From assembly GCF_000516985.1 (NCBI RefSeq), contig NW_006917093.1, positions 5,427,013-5,491,012 on the forward strand: a stretch of DNA of 64,000 nucleotides, in the 5' to 3' direction. Both the position numbers and the translations under genes were made by a program. The DNA comes from Pestalotiopsis fici W106-1. Its lineage: Eukaryota > Ascomycota > Sordariomycetes > Amphisphaeriales > Sporocadaceae. This document shows, piece after piece, positions 33,588 to 45,822 of the stretch. The notes below the pieces were generated by a model, which worked only from the letters and a program-made list of their open reading frames with translations, made no database searches and was not told where the DNA came from. Position 1 is the first letter of the stretch, and every line of letters begins with the position of its first letter.

Positions 33588-34391
33588 GCTTTCTTTCTTT
33601 CTCGGAAATGTTTCTCTTAGGACGAGTACTGGTGGTGTGTGTGAAATTGTGGGAATTATTGTTTGATTCGAAATGGGTGCCAAACGGGGAGAGAAAAGGA
33701 ATGTCAAAGAAAAGGTGCCCTTAAATCGTCACCCCGCCCCCAGGATTTAGGCATCCCTGCAGCCCTTGACATAACATGGTCACCGTAACACATCATCGCC
33801 CCAAACAAAACATTGAAGTGAAGCTGAGCATTGCCACCTCGGCCCGGATGATCCAGCATCAGGAAGCGAACCGTATCTTCAGCGGATTCGGACCCAGGCT
33901 TTCGGACCGTGTAGATCTTCGGATCAATCGGCACGGTTAGATTGCATCGTGTATTTAGACATATGTCACTATCGTTTATGCCTTGCAATAGACAATGTTA
34001 TTGGCATGATGCCGATTGCCTCTGATCCTTAACTCGGCATAGCGAGATTCCTTTCAAATTCAATATAGTATATTCCATTTGAAACATGATATCATCTGCA
34101 GCGATAAGACACTGTATCTGTAAGTCTTCTATTTTCAAACATACGTTACCAAGTTACATTGGGATCATCTCGAAGGACGATTATAGCAAGGTTCCATTAC
34201 TCCTATGGCACGAGATTGACATCATACTCAAAGTATAGAACCCGATCAGTGAGAAATATAGAGCGATGATGAAGACGCAGAATCCTCATGTAGGTATATA
34301 GTGTCTTGACAATGACCCTAAATCAATCGTAATCAAATCACTCAAAAACATATCTTGATTCTACTACTACTATCAAATAAATACTCACAAG
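33588..34391. other. Intergenic with an unexplained minus-strand frame
   Basis: Upstream regions of two divergent genes. A frame on the minus strand (33704-33988, 94 codons) reads as protein-like in its middle ('RFLMLDHPGRGGNAQLHFN') but has no neighbouring exon I can join. It could be a gene remnant. Confidence 0.3.
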
Positions 34392-35450
34392 ATGCCATCG
34401 AAGTTTTCTTCAGTCTCCAAAGCCCTTCTGCTTTTCCTTGCGGCTTCTCCATCATTGGCAACTCCAATTCTGGAGTCTGATACTGCAGGGACGCCTACCA
34501 ATGTAGACATAAAGCCACGGGCGACAGGCGACCAGGCGGAACCCATTGAAGCCTCGTTCGATGTCACGGGATGGCCGCTATCTGCCGAATTCAACTGCTA
34601 CGTCATGCTCTGCGTCTTGGGCGGTAATAGAGATTTGTGTGTAGCCAATTATTCTACCACGCGAAAGCCATAAGATGCAACCATGCTGATCTATGAACAA
34701 CAGCCAAAGAATCGAAGACCCCTCCGAGAGGAGAACTCACTACCAACAATCGGGCGCAAAGTTCACACCATTCCACACCGGCGAGCTTGATAAGCGCAAT
34801 GCGGAACGTCTGGATGACTCAACCGACAGTGGCGAGGAGTTTCCCTGGGAGAGCCTCGCCCAGGGAGGAACAGGGGCACACTTGTTCCCGACAACCATGG
34901 CAGAGCAGAGAGGTACTCTATACACATTCAAGATCTGACAAGGAATCATGGCGGCTGACCCTCTCATGAATAGCTCAAGGCTCAAGTCTGGGAGGCAGAT
35001 TCAGAAGCACACGTCAGGCAACACCCATCAACCGTGGTGATTGGATCAGGATCACCTTCAGAGGTTACTCGTAAGTAGACAAGGCCAAGCTCCTCCTGCA
35101 GGGGTTTTAAACTGACAAATTGTAATAGGCGAGGAGGGTATTGTGAGGCGTTGTTTAAAGATCCTCCAGATTTCTCAATCTGCGACCGGAATATCAAGGA
35201 ACATATTGGCGGCCATCCCGAATATAGAATGGACGATTATGACCAGGTAATGGGCTCAGATTACAAGCTTCACCTGTTCAGGGGCAGTAAGAAACGCAGT
35301 GAGGAACAGTCCAGAGTGGATGTCTCGGCTGTGAAAGATCGCGGTATTCCTGAAGAAGGAATGACGCTTGTAGAGCGAGACGATGTCAGCGAGTATGAAG
35401 GCTCGGACATGTGCGTGGAGCTGCCTGGTGGCACCAACACCTGCGACTAG
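34392..35450 (+). CDS. Secreted NucA/NucB-type nuclease-like protein
   Basis: Proposed exons 34392-34636, 34704-34912, 34974-35070 and 35129-35450 give 290 residues. The signal peptide is 'KALLLFLAASPSLA'. The central part follows the NucA/NucB DNase family: 'TGELDKRNAERLDDS', 'SGEEFPWESLAQGGTGAHL' (family form CDEYPFAS...GG), then 'AEQRAQGSSLGGRF', the conserved Glu/Gln-Gly segment, across an intron. Here the Asp of DEYPF reads Glu and the preceding Cys reads Gly, so activity is uncertain. The C-terminal about 100 residues are acidic and end 'LPGGTNTCD'. The first junction is ambiguous: donors at 34637, 34638 or 34641 and acceptors near 34703-34717 are possible. The later junctions are firm (GTACTC...ATAG, GTAAGT...ATAG). 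Family members are secreted or cell-surface DNA nucleases. Confidence 0.75.
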
Positions 35451-36832
35451 AGTCGGTCAACTAGCTGAACCTAGCTTAATACGCGCACTATATTTGATGG
35501 AGCTTTCCAAGTCTATTTACACAGCTGTGTGATCGATGCATCCTTTACAATAGCGAGCATATCTTGTAGTCTTGGAAATGCAAGAAACTCAACTCGGTCG
35601 ATTGTCTGACCAAAATCGCGGTGTCCATTATGCATATGGTTGACATGATCCGTTTGTAACAGAATATCTTCCACCGTTATGTCTCCTCAATGTGTTCAAA
35701 TTGAGTGCAGATACGGCTTCCATCCGACTCAGCTTGCCAGGAAGGGGGGAAAAAGAATGTTCGCTCACATGATTATCAGACCGAAGCATGGTTATCACGA
35801 CAAGCTCTGAGCAAATACATCATGGCCGGATATTATGCTTCTTCGGGAATACCAGAGCGGTTTGTTTTCTGGCAAGAATGTCGCCCAAACCCCGCATGGA
35901 GTAAAGAGTAGTGTAGCATACATATATTTCAAGCCACCTGTATTGCCACCTTGAACTCATGCAGGCTCTGAGCTGATGAGTGTGGATGCCCACAAATGCG
36001 CCTGGCCGGCTGTACGAGTTGAGAACGCCTCTGATCCTCTTCGTATTTGCCCTGCATCTCCACCAAAGAGTATAGAGTATAGTATAGTCTTTGCCGCCGT
36101 AAGCCTCTGAAACCTCATACATGATCTGTTCCACTTATACGCCGCTTAGCAGACTTGCTGATCTTTCTGTCCCTCTTCCGCTGTAGGAGATAACAAAGGC
36201 TCACATTCCTTTGAAACCTGTTATTTGCTATCTGCATGCATCTCCCCGGGAGGGTGGGTGGTTTCGCGTGATGAGTGGGCAGATGATTTCTTGTCACCGC
36301 ATTGTGTAACATGAGAAGAAATTTATCCCAGGATGTATCCCTATGGTACTGGAAAGCGAATGAACCTACGATTAGAGATGTTCTTCCGGTCATGCCTATA
36401 AAACATCCAATGGCGACCAATTGAATGCCTGAATACACTCAATCTTGTCATACTCTGATCAAAGAAGGCATAGCCACTGTAAATACAGGCAAAGTATACC
36501 CTAAAGTGGTGTAGCAGCGAGCTGCATGCAGTCCAGGTTGAATCTATGCAATGCTACGCTACGTCTGACCTAGATGTACATCTGCGCACGAACGGGGGTA
36601 GTATATGTGCCAAAGTCCAGATTCCCCTCAGCGCAATCACTCCTCTCGCATAGTATAACCACCAATACTGAACCTAATCCTAGACCGGGAAACTATGAAC
36701 GCCAGAAACCCTATCTGATGAATGAGAATCTAGGGTCGACCGATCCTAAATACATTATTCTCTCTTCTTCTTCTTTTTTTCTTTTATTTTCTCGCCACGG
36801 TGTGACTCGTATTTTCGCAAATACATATTTTC
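35451..36832. other. Intergenic, no gene seen
   Basis: Short frames only (35705-35911, 35820-36134, 36115-36438), none recognisable. A pyrimidine-rich tract at about 36761-36792 lies just upstream of the P450 start. Confidence 0.45.
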
Positions 36833-38657
36833 ATGATGGCGGCTTATCTCAATATACCAAGGCTGCCCGCTGAGCTGCACACATCAGCGCTAGTTCTCGT
36901 CCTTATTGCAGTAAGCATGTTCATACTGAATGCTCACAAGACGAATTCTCTTGATTAGCTAACTTTTGACAAGACTGTGGGATACTTTACATGCACTGCT
37001 GTTTTTACTCTCTTCTTTCACCCTCTAAGCCGAGTTCCAGGTCCAAAGCTGTTTGCCATCTCGCCGATTCCTCAGGCTCTTATGCAATGTGAAGGATACG
37101 CCCACAAGCGTATTCTGGCCTTGCATAAAAAGTACGGCCCAATAGTTCGGACGGCCCCAAATTCCGTCTCCATCCAAGATGCAAACGTTTGGAAAGAGCT
37201 CATGAGCCATCGAAAGTCTGGGGAAAAGGAGAACCAAAAGCATCCGAGTTTCTACGACGATTTACTCCCGCATAGCGTCATCACCGCCGACTCAGAGGAT
37301 CACGCTCGTATGCGCAAGATCATGTCCCATGGTTTCTCTGCACAGGGTATGCAAAATCAAGAGCCGATTATCCGAAGTCACATTGATCTTCTCTTCCGGC
37401 GCATGAAGGAACACAGCGACGCGGGGAAGCCAGTGAATGTGGTGAACTGGTACAATTACACCACGTTTGACGTGATTGGCGATTTGGCATTTGGAGAACC
37501 ATTTGGCTGTCTTGAGACTTCGAATTATCATTACTGGGTGTCCATGATCTTTGAGCAGCTTCCACAAGCGCAGATCCTGTCGCAACTCCGCCGCGCGTAT
37601 CCCCTCGTAGGATCCCTTTTAGGGTCCGTCTTGCGTCTGCTCGCCTTCAAGAAGATCAAGGTCAATCGAGATCTCACAGAGTTGAAAGTGAGGAAACGCG
37701 TGGCCCTTGAATCAATGCGTCCTGACTTTATGGATTCCATGCTGGGAGAAGATACAGACGGCACTCCGGTACGTTGAATTAATTTTGTGATGGCAGTGTG
37801 GAAACATCATGTGCGTCCATGAACAGCTAACAAATCACCAGAGGATGAGTTTTGAGGAACTTTGCGGTAATGCCAATCTTCTGATCATTGCCGGGTCTGA
37901 AACTACTGCTTCCACGTAAGCTCGCATTATTGAAGAAGTGCAGTCTAGCTTGAATCGCATACCGACTCAATGATTACAGGCTTGCTGGGGTGACTGCGTT
38001 ATTATGCACCCATCCCGATGTACTTTCCAAACTCTGCGATGAAGTTCGCTCAAGATTTGCAACGGACGCCGACATCACACTGGTAAGCGTGCAGCAGCTT
38101 GACTACATGTTGGCAGTTCTGAACGAGGCCTTGCGAATATATCCCGCGGCAGCCGGGTCGATACCACGTGTAATCCGCCAGGGCGGGCAAACGCTGTGTG
38201 GATATTATCTGCCCGAAAACGTGAGTTCAAATCCCATGTTGGCACCATGCGCAATACTGATGATTTGATACCAGACAATTGTTGATGTTTGGTTTTGGAC
38301 AATGTTTCGCAACCCCCAGCATTGGGTGTCGGCAGAATCATTCATTCCCGAGCGGTGGACCGGGGATCCTCGTTTTGACAGTGACGACAAAGCTGCCTTT
38401 CAACCATTCTCATTCGGTGCGCGAAATTGCTTAGGCAAAAAGTCGGTTACTCACAACGCAACTCGTCAGAGATGTCGCTAACGATGACTAGCCTGGCTTA
38501 TGCAGAAATGAGATTGATCTTGGCGAAACTGATATGGAATTATGACATTGAGCTGGTAAATCAGGACGACCGAAACTGGACGCAGAACCAGCGCTTCCAC
38601 ATTCTTTGGGCCCAGCCGCCACTCAACGTCTATCTCAAAGCTCGTAAAGTTTCTTAA
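36833..38657 (+). CDS. Cytochrome P450 monooxygenase
   Basis: Six exons, 36833-36910, 36959-37768, 37842-37915, 37980-38220, 38275-38441 and 38492-38657, give 511 residues, the normal fungal microsomal length. A membrane anchor of 'TSALVLVLIA' plus 'FTCTAVFTLFF' is assembled across the first intron and followed by the hinge 'LSRVPGPK'. The I-helix motif is AGSETT (about 313-318), the ExxR motif is 'NEALRIYP' (about 370), the 'ERW' motif is 'FIPERW', and the heme loop is 'FSFGARNCLG' with the ligand Cys near 453. The last junction (AA | C CTG) restores 'LGKNLAYAEMRL'. The sequence style resembles CYP65-type enzymes such as isotrichodermin C-15 hydroxylase, a family impression only. It is about 5.4 kb past the NRPS, beyond three unrelated genes, so membership in the NRPS pathway is possible but unproven. 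Confidence 0.93.
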
Positions 38658-39001
38658 TGGGATTACCCAACTGACGTAGATGGTGCCCAAGGTACATCAC
38701 TTGCTCGGGTATAATCATAGCTCCTCAGCACCTGGCTTGGAAACCGTACAACGGAATTGATTGGTCTTTGAAATAACACAGCTTCTCTTAACAATATCTC
38801 CACAACTAGTATTTCTACCATCACATGTTAAAGCACCATCTGTGACTCCTGACTCCCCATTCATTTGTGTCATAAAGCCATGATGTAGTGTCGCTGTAAA
38901 TCAAGCAATGGAGTCTCATTGCAAACGTTAGTGGAATCAGCGCTGTGAATATGTTCCAGTGGTTCCAAACTCCTGTAAATGCTGCTACATCATGCCAGAT
39001 A
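38658..39001. other. Convergent 3' regions
   Basis: No gene seen between the P450 and Rad5-like 3' ends. Confidence 0.5.
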
Positions 39002-42000
39002 TTAACTGAGCAGGTCCTTAATATCCTCAATCCGCTGGAGACGCTTCTCCTCGTCAGACATCATGCCAAGCGATGTGGCGCTAGACGAGTGTTAGTACAC
39101 GATACCTAGTGGCTCGATGGTTGAAAACTCACATGAACTTCTTTCGGTCTTGAATCTTCAGCATCCTCTCTTCCACGCTGTCTTTGATAATGAAGCGATA
39201 CACCTTGACCTCATCGTCTTGGCCCATGCGGTGCACACGGTCAATGGCCTGCGCCTCTACAGCAAAACTCCACCACGGATCCATCATGAAAACCCGCTTG
39301 GCCTGCGTCAGATTGAGGCCCACGCCACCAGACTTGAGACTGATCAGGAAAATGGTGAATCGGTCAGAGTTGCGAAACTCTTCAAGAACTGCGGCACGTG
39401 CCTTTTGGGACATGGATCCATCAAGACGCAGAAATCTCATGTTTGCCCTTGTCAAAGCAGGCTCCATGAGAGTCATGAATGAGGTGAACTGACTAAACAC
39501 TACCGACTTCATATATGGGTGTTCTTTCCGTAGTTCTCTCAAATGCTTGATCAAAGAAACGACCTTGGACGATGACTCATTGACACCAAGCCGTTGCAGA
39601 CTGACCTTTGGGGTAGATGATCGGGTATCGGGGTCGTCATCGTGACGAATTACCTGGAACAAATCGCGATTATTGATCGGCTCGCGACAGTTGAAGCATC
39701 GCGGAAGGTCACCCTTGTCGGTATGGTGCTTGATATAGTCTAGCAAGCATTTCTTGCATGCCGAGTGCCAACACCCTGTGACGGTGTGTTCGATCATGGG
39801 TTCCTCGGAGCAGATTGGACACTCATGAGCAGCCTCGTTCCGAATTTGCTCCAAAACATGGGCACCATAGGCATTGGCATTCTTTTCGTCGCCAATAGTT
39901 GCCTTGAAAGATTCCATCAAAGTATCAAGGTCCATGTCGTCCGCGAGACCCGCAGCAGCGTCGGCTTCGGCGCCGGCCATGTCTTCATCAGCGACGACCT
40001 CTTGGTTGCGTACAAGAATAGGGTGACAGCAGGACTGGCGTAGTCGCAAAATCTGGGCAAAGATGGTGGTGTAGGCTTTCATCACAGTACCTTTTTCCAC
40101 GTTGGCAGAAAATGTCCGTTTGGCACGGTTAAAGATATGTTCATACACGTCCCGCTCCTGCTTGGAGAGCTCAATGCTGACTAGTTCGACCGTCTTTGGG
40201 GGCAGAGGCACGAGTGGTTGGCCGTCTGGTGTCTTCATATCCTTGGTTCTTCTCATCACCAACGGCTCCAGGACAGTTTGTACGACATCTAGTGCACGCA
40301 TAAAGTCCTTTGACTCGAACGGGACGGTGATGAACGTTCTCCAGAAGGAAAAGTTATTCCATGGCTCCACTTTGAGAAATCTCACGAGACTGAACAGGTC
40401 CTCGAGACGATTCACGATGGGCGTTCCAGTCAGCACCCAACGATGCTCAGCCAAAAGCGCGTAACATGCCCTAGATGTCTTTGCCTGGCGATTCTTGATG
40501 TTGTGGCCCTCGTCCAAAATGACACGAAAGAATTTGAAGGAGAAGAGGCCGTTGTGAGGATTTGCGTTGCCGTTCTTCCCGCTATATTGATTGTATTCAG
40601 ACAAGACCACGCCATAGCTTGTCACGATGACATCGGGGGCAGCAGTACTGGTACAAAGCGATTGCAAGTTGGTACTCTTTTCGGTTCCGTAGTACACTAT
40701 GGATTTCAAGGTACCCTCTTTGGAAGCGTTTTCGGCTTCGCTCTGCCACTGCGCAAGGAGAGACATTGGGGCGATCACAAGTGTTGTCTTGCTGTTTTGG
40801 AGAGGACCGTTTGACCTTGACATCAACTCAGCAGGCCCGTCGATACTTTGTGTAACAGATTCACCTGGTTGCCTCTCATACTTGTGTGAATGTATAAGGC
40901 TGAGCATCTGGATTGTTTTGCCCAGACCCATTTCGTCAGCCAGGATGCCACCAAGACAGTGTTGTTCTTGCACTGGAAACTCTAGTGACATTTCTCCAGA
41001 GTAAGGGTTGACGTAAAAGGCAGGGTGATCCTTGATCTGAGGGACGTCCTTGTCGTCCACGTCCTTGGCTGGCCATCTGTACTCCTCCCAAAGTGGATGC
41101 ATGGACGCTTCTCTCGACTCATTCTTGAGGTCCTTCTCCTTGGACAACATCCAATGCAAAGACTGTTTTTGGTAAGGGCGCAATGTCATTGCAAACGTGT
41201 CTGGTGGCTCAGCCTCGGGAGTACTGAAGTCAAACGACTGGGCTTTTTTGTATAGTGCGTCTAGCTGATCCTGCTCAAGTTCGGCACCATCTTCAGCTTC
41301 ATCAGATGGCGGCGATGATGCAGGGTCGCCGTTGGTTTTCTGGGTCTTGGCCGCCTGTTTCTCCCTTTCCTCGGCTGTCTCAGCAGCAGTCAATAGACCT
41401 TGCCGGTTGTGCTTGGCAGCAGCTCTGCTCGGCTCGAGGTTGATCTCTTGAAAGAGTTTGACCAGCGCGATCTGTCGTAGTCGAAGGTCTCGCTCCTCGA
41501 CGGTCTCCGCAACCTCGAAGAGACCTGTACTTCGGTTGTCTGCAGTTGCGGGTCGCCTTGACTCGAAAACAGCCGTTTTGATAAAGCAACGCAGCTGCAA
41601 GAAGACTGTATCGTTGGTCCGTAGCCTTTCGGGGGCGTAGACACAAGTGCCCTCAAATCTGCATACGTTCTGATCTATGAGTGCGGAAATCCAATTTGCG
41701 GCTTCTTTGGCAAGTCGGCCTATTTCGAGGCCTTTCGAGTCTGTAAACCGCACAATGACATCCACACGTAGTTTTCCAGAGCCCAAGCGTTGGTTTTGTA
41801 ATTTCTGGCGTTCAAGCCTGACAAGATCCCCATGTTTCAGGAGATTTGTTCCACTTCTAGTCGCCCAGCCCTCTGCACCAAACGCACCAATGTATTGCGA
41901 TTCGGGCATGGCTTGCAGGACTTGGGTTGGGCTAGGGACGATCGGCACTTGAACTTGAGTTGTGGTGCTGGAAGACGAGCGGGAGCCGCCAATTCGGTCC

Positions 42001-42434
42001 AGTGTAGACTGTGTTGCAGACGCGTTCGCAGTCTTTTTGTACTTTTTCCACGTTCCATCGAAGTACATATTGACAGCAGCCTCGAGATTGGTACCGCATT
42101 TTTCTCGTAGAATCGCAAGGATTTCTTCGGGCACCTTGTCACCAATGAATGCTTCGAACGTCGCTTGGTCGAATACCGGTGTCTTTGACGTTGGTACAGC
42201 TGCGGCGGCGGCAGAAGGCGTATCCGCTATGCCTACTCCTGCTCCTCGGTTCGTGACATCGCCTCGGGGTTCTAGCGGCGATCTTGTGGTGGGCGCGGCC
42301 GTTGTCGACGGAATGCTGCCATTTTCGTCTTCCGGGTCTGAAAAGAATCTCCTTCTCTTCGAAGGAGGCCCTTCCGAGTCTCGCCAATTCATGTTGGGGA
42401 AAAGGCTGTCTATGGACCTGAAAAGACCAGGCAT
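39002..42434 (-). CDS. rad5: Rad5/HLTF-type SNF2 helicase and RING ubiquitin ligase
   Basis: Exons 42434-39133 and 39080-39002 encode 1126 residues; the 52-nt terminal intron restores the usual C-terminus 'DRKKFIATSLGMMSDEEKRL'. Domains in order: disordered N-terminus with a KRRRFF basic patch; a UBA-like helical segment (about 91-132); HIRAN domain (about 181-290, 'YIGAFGAEGWATRSG'); SNF2 ATPase with Walker A DEMGLGKT (500-507) and Walker B DEGH (641-644); a C3HC4 RING inserted in the helicase (872-916; CPIC, CWHSAC, CFNC); helicase C lobe ('LISLKSGGVGLNLTQA', 'DRVHRMGQ'). Rad5 polyubiquitinates PCNA and remodels stalled replication forks in error-free damage tolerance. The architecture is complete, and the gene is divergent from the complex I assembly factor. 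Confidence 0.97.
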
Positions 42435-42758
42435 TGACTGGGAAAGATAATGAAGGTTATAAGTGAGTGCACAATGGGAGACGCGGTGGCTCCATTAGAG
42501 AGACGCGCTTGCCTAGGTGCCGAGCTTAGGCGTGTTTGCCTTTCAATTTAGCAGATAAGTGGGGGTGCCTCAGTAGCAGTTTCTTTTAGCACTCGACGCG
42601 CGCCGCTGCGCTCACAAAGAAAGGAATTCGGGGATGAGGTCATTAGAAACCATTCAAAGTGCAACACGACAACGATTCCTCGCCCTTGTGCAAGTAGACA
42701 ACTGTTGCATATCCCCCAGTAATATGGCTACGAGGTGATACTTCTTTTTCTTTCCCAG
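42435..42758. promoter_or_regulatory. Bidirectional promoter: rad5 / NDUFAF6-like
   Basis: 324 bp between divergent housekeeping starts. A pyrimidine tract immediately precedes the plus-strand ATG ('cttctttttctttcccag'). Confidence 0.6.
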
Positions 42759-43927
42759 ATGTATCGCTCACGAACCGCGCGGCGTGGTCTGCAATGGTGC
42801 CGCGAGCTCCAGCGCCGGGCGCCATCCTCCAATAAGAGAGGCTATATTACCGATGCAGATGTCGCAGGAGCACGAAGATACTGCCTCGAGCAATTGAGGT
42901 ACCACAACCCCCGAAGCTCCTACAAGGTGCTATCCATACTGATAGAAATAGGCAGTCAGACTACGATGCCTACTTGATCCGCAATTCACTGCCGCAAAGT
43001 CGACAGGATGCTTACGATGCACTGCGCGCCTTCAACCTCGAGCTGGTGCGACTCCCCGAGCTCGTCTCGAATCCGACCATCGGTATGATGCGCATGAAGT
43101 TTTGGAGAGACGCAGTCACCAACACCTTTGCGGGAAAGCCGCCCAAAGAGCCAATCATGGTTCTACTCCACAAAGTCTTGACCGATTTACGAGAAGCCGA
43201 CCCGACACACAGCGCCAGCTCCATCAAGTTCTGGCTGCTAAGACTGATCAACACACGAGAAAAGTACATGGACAACCGGCCATTCACAAGCATGGATTCT
43301 TTAGAAGAGTACGCAGAAAACACATACTCCACACTCATGTACTCAACCTTGGCCGCGCTGCCAGTCAACTCAATGCACATGGACCACCTGGCGAGTCATA
43401 TCGGAAAGGCATGCGGCATTGTCGCGGTGCTGCGGGGGATACCATTCCTGGCCAACCCAGCGCCGCCTGTACAGTCACCACAGGGAACTACTGTAGGTAG
43501 TGGGCGAAATCCAGTTCTCTTGCTACCCCTAGATGTCATGGCAGAGGTGGGCTTAAAGGAAGAGGATGTATATCGCCACGGCCCTCAGGCGGAAGGATTC
43601 CAAGATGCCGTTTTCAAGGTTGCTACAAGGGCAAATGACCACTTGATCACTGCGAGGGAGATGCTCAAGAATATCAGAGCAGGAGAAAACCCGGGCCACG
43701 AGTATGAGCATCAACACGAAGCCGAGCACAACTACTCAGAGACGGGGTTGGGGACTGACGAAACCAAGACGGACTTGAGACGCGGTTTTAACGTTTTACT
43801 TGAGGCCGTGCCAGCCCAAGATTATTTGCAGAGGTTAGAAGGCACAAATTTTGATCCCTTCATGGTCAAAAGCAGTTGGAAGCTGCCATGGAGATTGTGG
43901 AGAACATTGAAGACGAAGCAAATATGA
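42759..43927 (+). CDS. Complex I assembly factor, NDUFAF6-type (squalene/phytoene synthase fold)
   Basis: Exons 42759-42898 and 42952-43927 (53-nt intron) give 371 residues. The N-terminus is Arg-rich without acidic residues ('MYRSRTARRGLQWCRELQRR'), as expected of a mitochondrial presequence. The body follows the trans-isoprenyl/squalene-phytoene synthase fold: 'RQSDYDAYLIRNSLPQSRQ', 'DALRAFNLELVRLPE', 'MRMKFWRDAV', 'YAENTYSTLMYSTLAAL', 'GKACGIVAVLRGIPF'. The Asp-rich catalytic motifs of true prenyl-condensing enzymes are not evident, which fits NDUFAF6, a matrix protein needed for early assembly of NADH dehydrogenase, rather than an enzyme of sterol synthesis. The ATG at 42759 is used; an earlier ATG at 42724 runs into a stop within five codons. 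Confidence 0.9.
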
Positions 43928-45749
43928 TTCTTGATGTTGTCAGAAATGTTACTACCTTAAAGTCCTGTAAAATATGTAAAATAAGCCATGATGAGAAAAT
44001 AAAAGGGGACATCCAGAACCATGCCCAGAAGGGTTCAATAATCGTCTCACACTTCTCCCTCTTACACTACCTACTCGTTTTGTATAAGCGCTTGTAGCAA
44101 ATTTCCATCGGATTGTCTTGGACTACTTGTGTCGATCGTTTGAAATATTGGTCGCTTTGGATGTTGGTATCGATATTGCTGGTCTCAGGATGCAGTTCTT
44201 GACTGCATCGCGCATCAAGTAAGCCACTATTGTAATTCTACATTGATTTCCACAAAATATCAATGAAAGTTCTTCTCTTTTGCATTTATCGTGTCTAGGC
44301 AAGGATGATATTGACATGGTCATCTCGGGAAATCAGTATGCTTCCAGATTTTTAGTGTCATGTTGTTAGACAGTTCTTCCGCTTCAGAAGAACCTTCTAT
44401 TCTATCTTTCTTATTTATATTGTGGCACCTTGGGGGATCAATCGTGCCAGCTTTAATATAGCATCCTCATAATACCAGCAAGAACAGCTCGGCCCTTTTA
44501 AATGCAATAACTCGCCTAGCTCGGCAATTTCATAATTTCAATGTCTGACCAAGAGAAGTGATTTGATTTGGCTGCTTGTGAACGAAAATATGGATAAAGT
44601 CAGAGAAGTCCTTTGGCTTGCAGAGTTGCATTCCGATTATCTAATATTGTATTGATTATTTCTTGGCAATGGTGAACACCAACTCGAGTCTCCATTGACG
44701 TTGCTCTGGGTACTGAGCGGAGTATTCTGGTGTACACTGAATCGACGAATGCTTGAGCATCAAGCTTCGCCATACCGCTTCCGTATAGTTCACATGGACT
44801 CAAATATGTCATGCCGTTACGCCATCTCATTTTTATCTCATATGTTCTTTATAATGCTAAATTATTGACAGTGTCAAGATCCTTGCATGTCTTTTCTATT
44901 TCCTGCAGGCTAGTATTACCATCCGCAAGTGTTTAGTAATCGGTTCAATAGTTCAGCTCCTGAAGACTTGTAGAAAACACTGCGATCTCGGTAGCCAACC
45001 ACTGTTAAGACGCGTAATATTCCGAAACGCGTCCATCAAAGCATCGAAATACGTCAAGTTTGCATAAAGGCGCCCTTCCTCGGAGTGCTACAAAGTTCAA
45101 TCGACTTTTGGTTGCTAATGCTAGATGTCTAGTGTACACGTCATGGCAAGGTGGCGATGCATATTCCGTAATCACCGTGGACTCGCCGAAAGGTAACAAT
45201 TTCCATTCGCAACAACTTACAGCTAATAAAAGAAATAGATGTAACATGCTATCGGGTCAACCTTAGATTGTGTTGATCAGCAGCCAACGAGGCAGTATAC
45301 CATGCTGACGCAGACCAGCGCTAGTCTAGAACTCACCACAATCTCCCTATAGCAGCGCCCCAAAACCCATACAGTTCAAACTTGATTCAATTACATAACA
45401 TTTCCCTGGGGAATCATACGTTTGGCAGTCAGTGAAACTGCTTGATACACTTGATGTCATGATTTTGTCTTTGCAACCAAGTATCCCCAGTATAAATGAT
45501 CTCAGTCGTGTCTAGGCGCGGTCCAGACCTTTCGGTATTATACTATGTACACTCCCATTTCCAATTCCAGTTCGAGGATCCACCGGCCAATGGATGTGTC
45601 ACTTGAGCCATCTCCAGAAGCTCTAGGGAGGACAAGAGATGCCCCCACATACATGGGAACCCTCCGCTCCAGCATTATTCCAGATTGACGAGCTATATTA
45701 AGATGCAATAAGAACACAAACGTCAACAACAAGCGTTGAGATCTTCACT
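43928..45749. other. Gene-free DNA upstream of tRNA-Lys
   Basis: AT-rich; no supported gene. Confidence 0.5.
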
Positions 45750-45822
45750 GCCCGGTTAGCTCAATCGGTAGAGCGTGAGACTCTTAATCTCAAGGCTGCG
45801 GGTTCGACCCCCGCATTGGGCT
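45750..45822 (+). tRNA. tRNA-Lys (anticodon CTT)
   Basis: A 73-nt cloverleaf that folds completely by hand. The acceptor stem is GCCCGGT/ATTGGGC (two G-U pairs), the D arm GCTC/GAGC, the anticodon stem TGAGA/TCTCA with loop CTCTTAA (anticodon CTT at 45783-45785), and the T arm GCGGG/CCCGC with loop TTCGACC. The discriminator base is T. There is no intron and, as usual in eukaryotes, no encoded CCA. The A box (TAGCTCAATCGG) and B box (GGTTCGACCCC) are intact. It decodes AAG. Confidence 0.97.
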
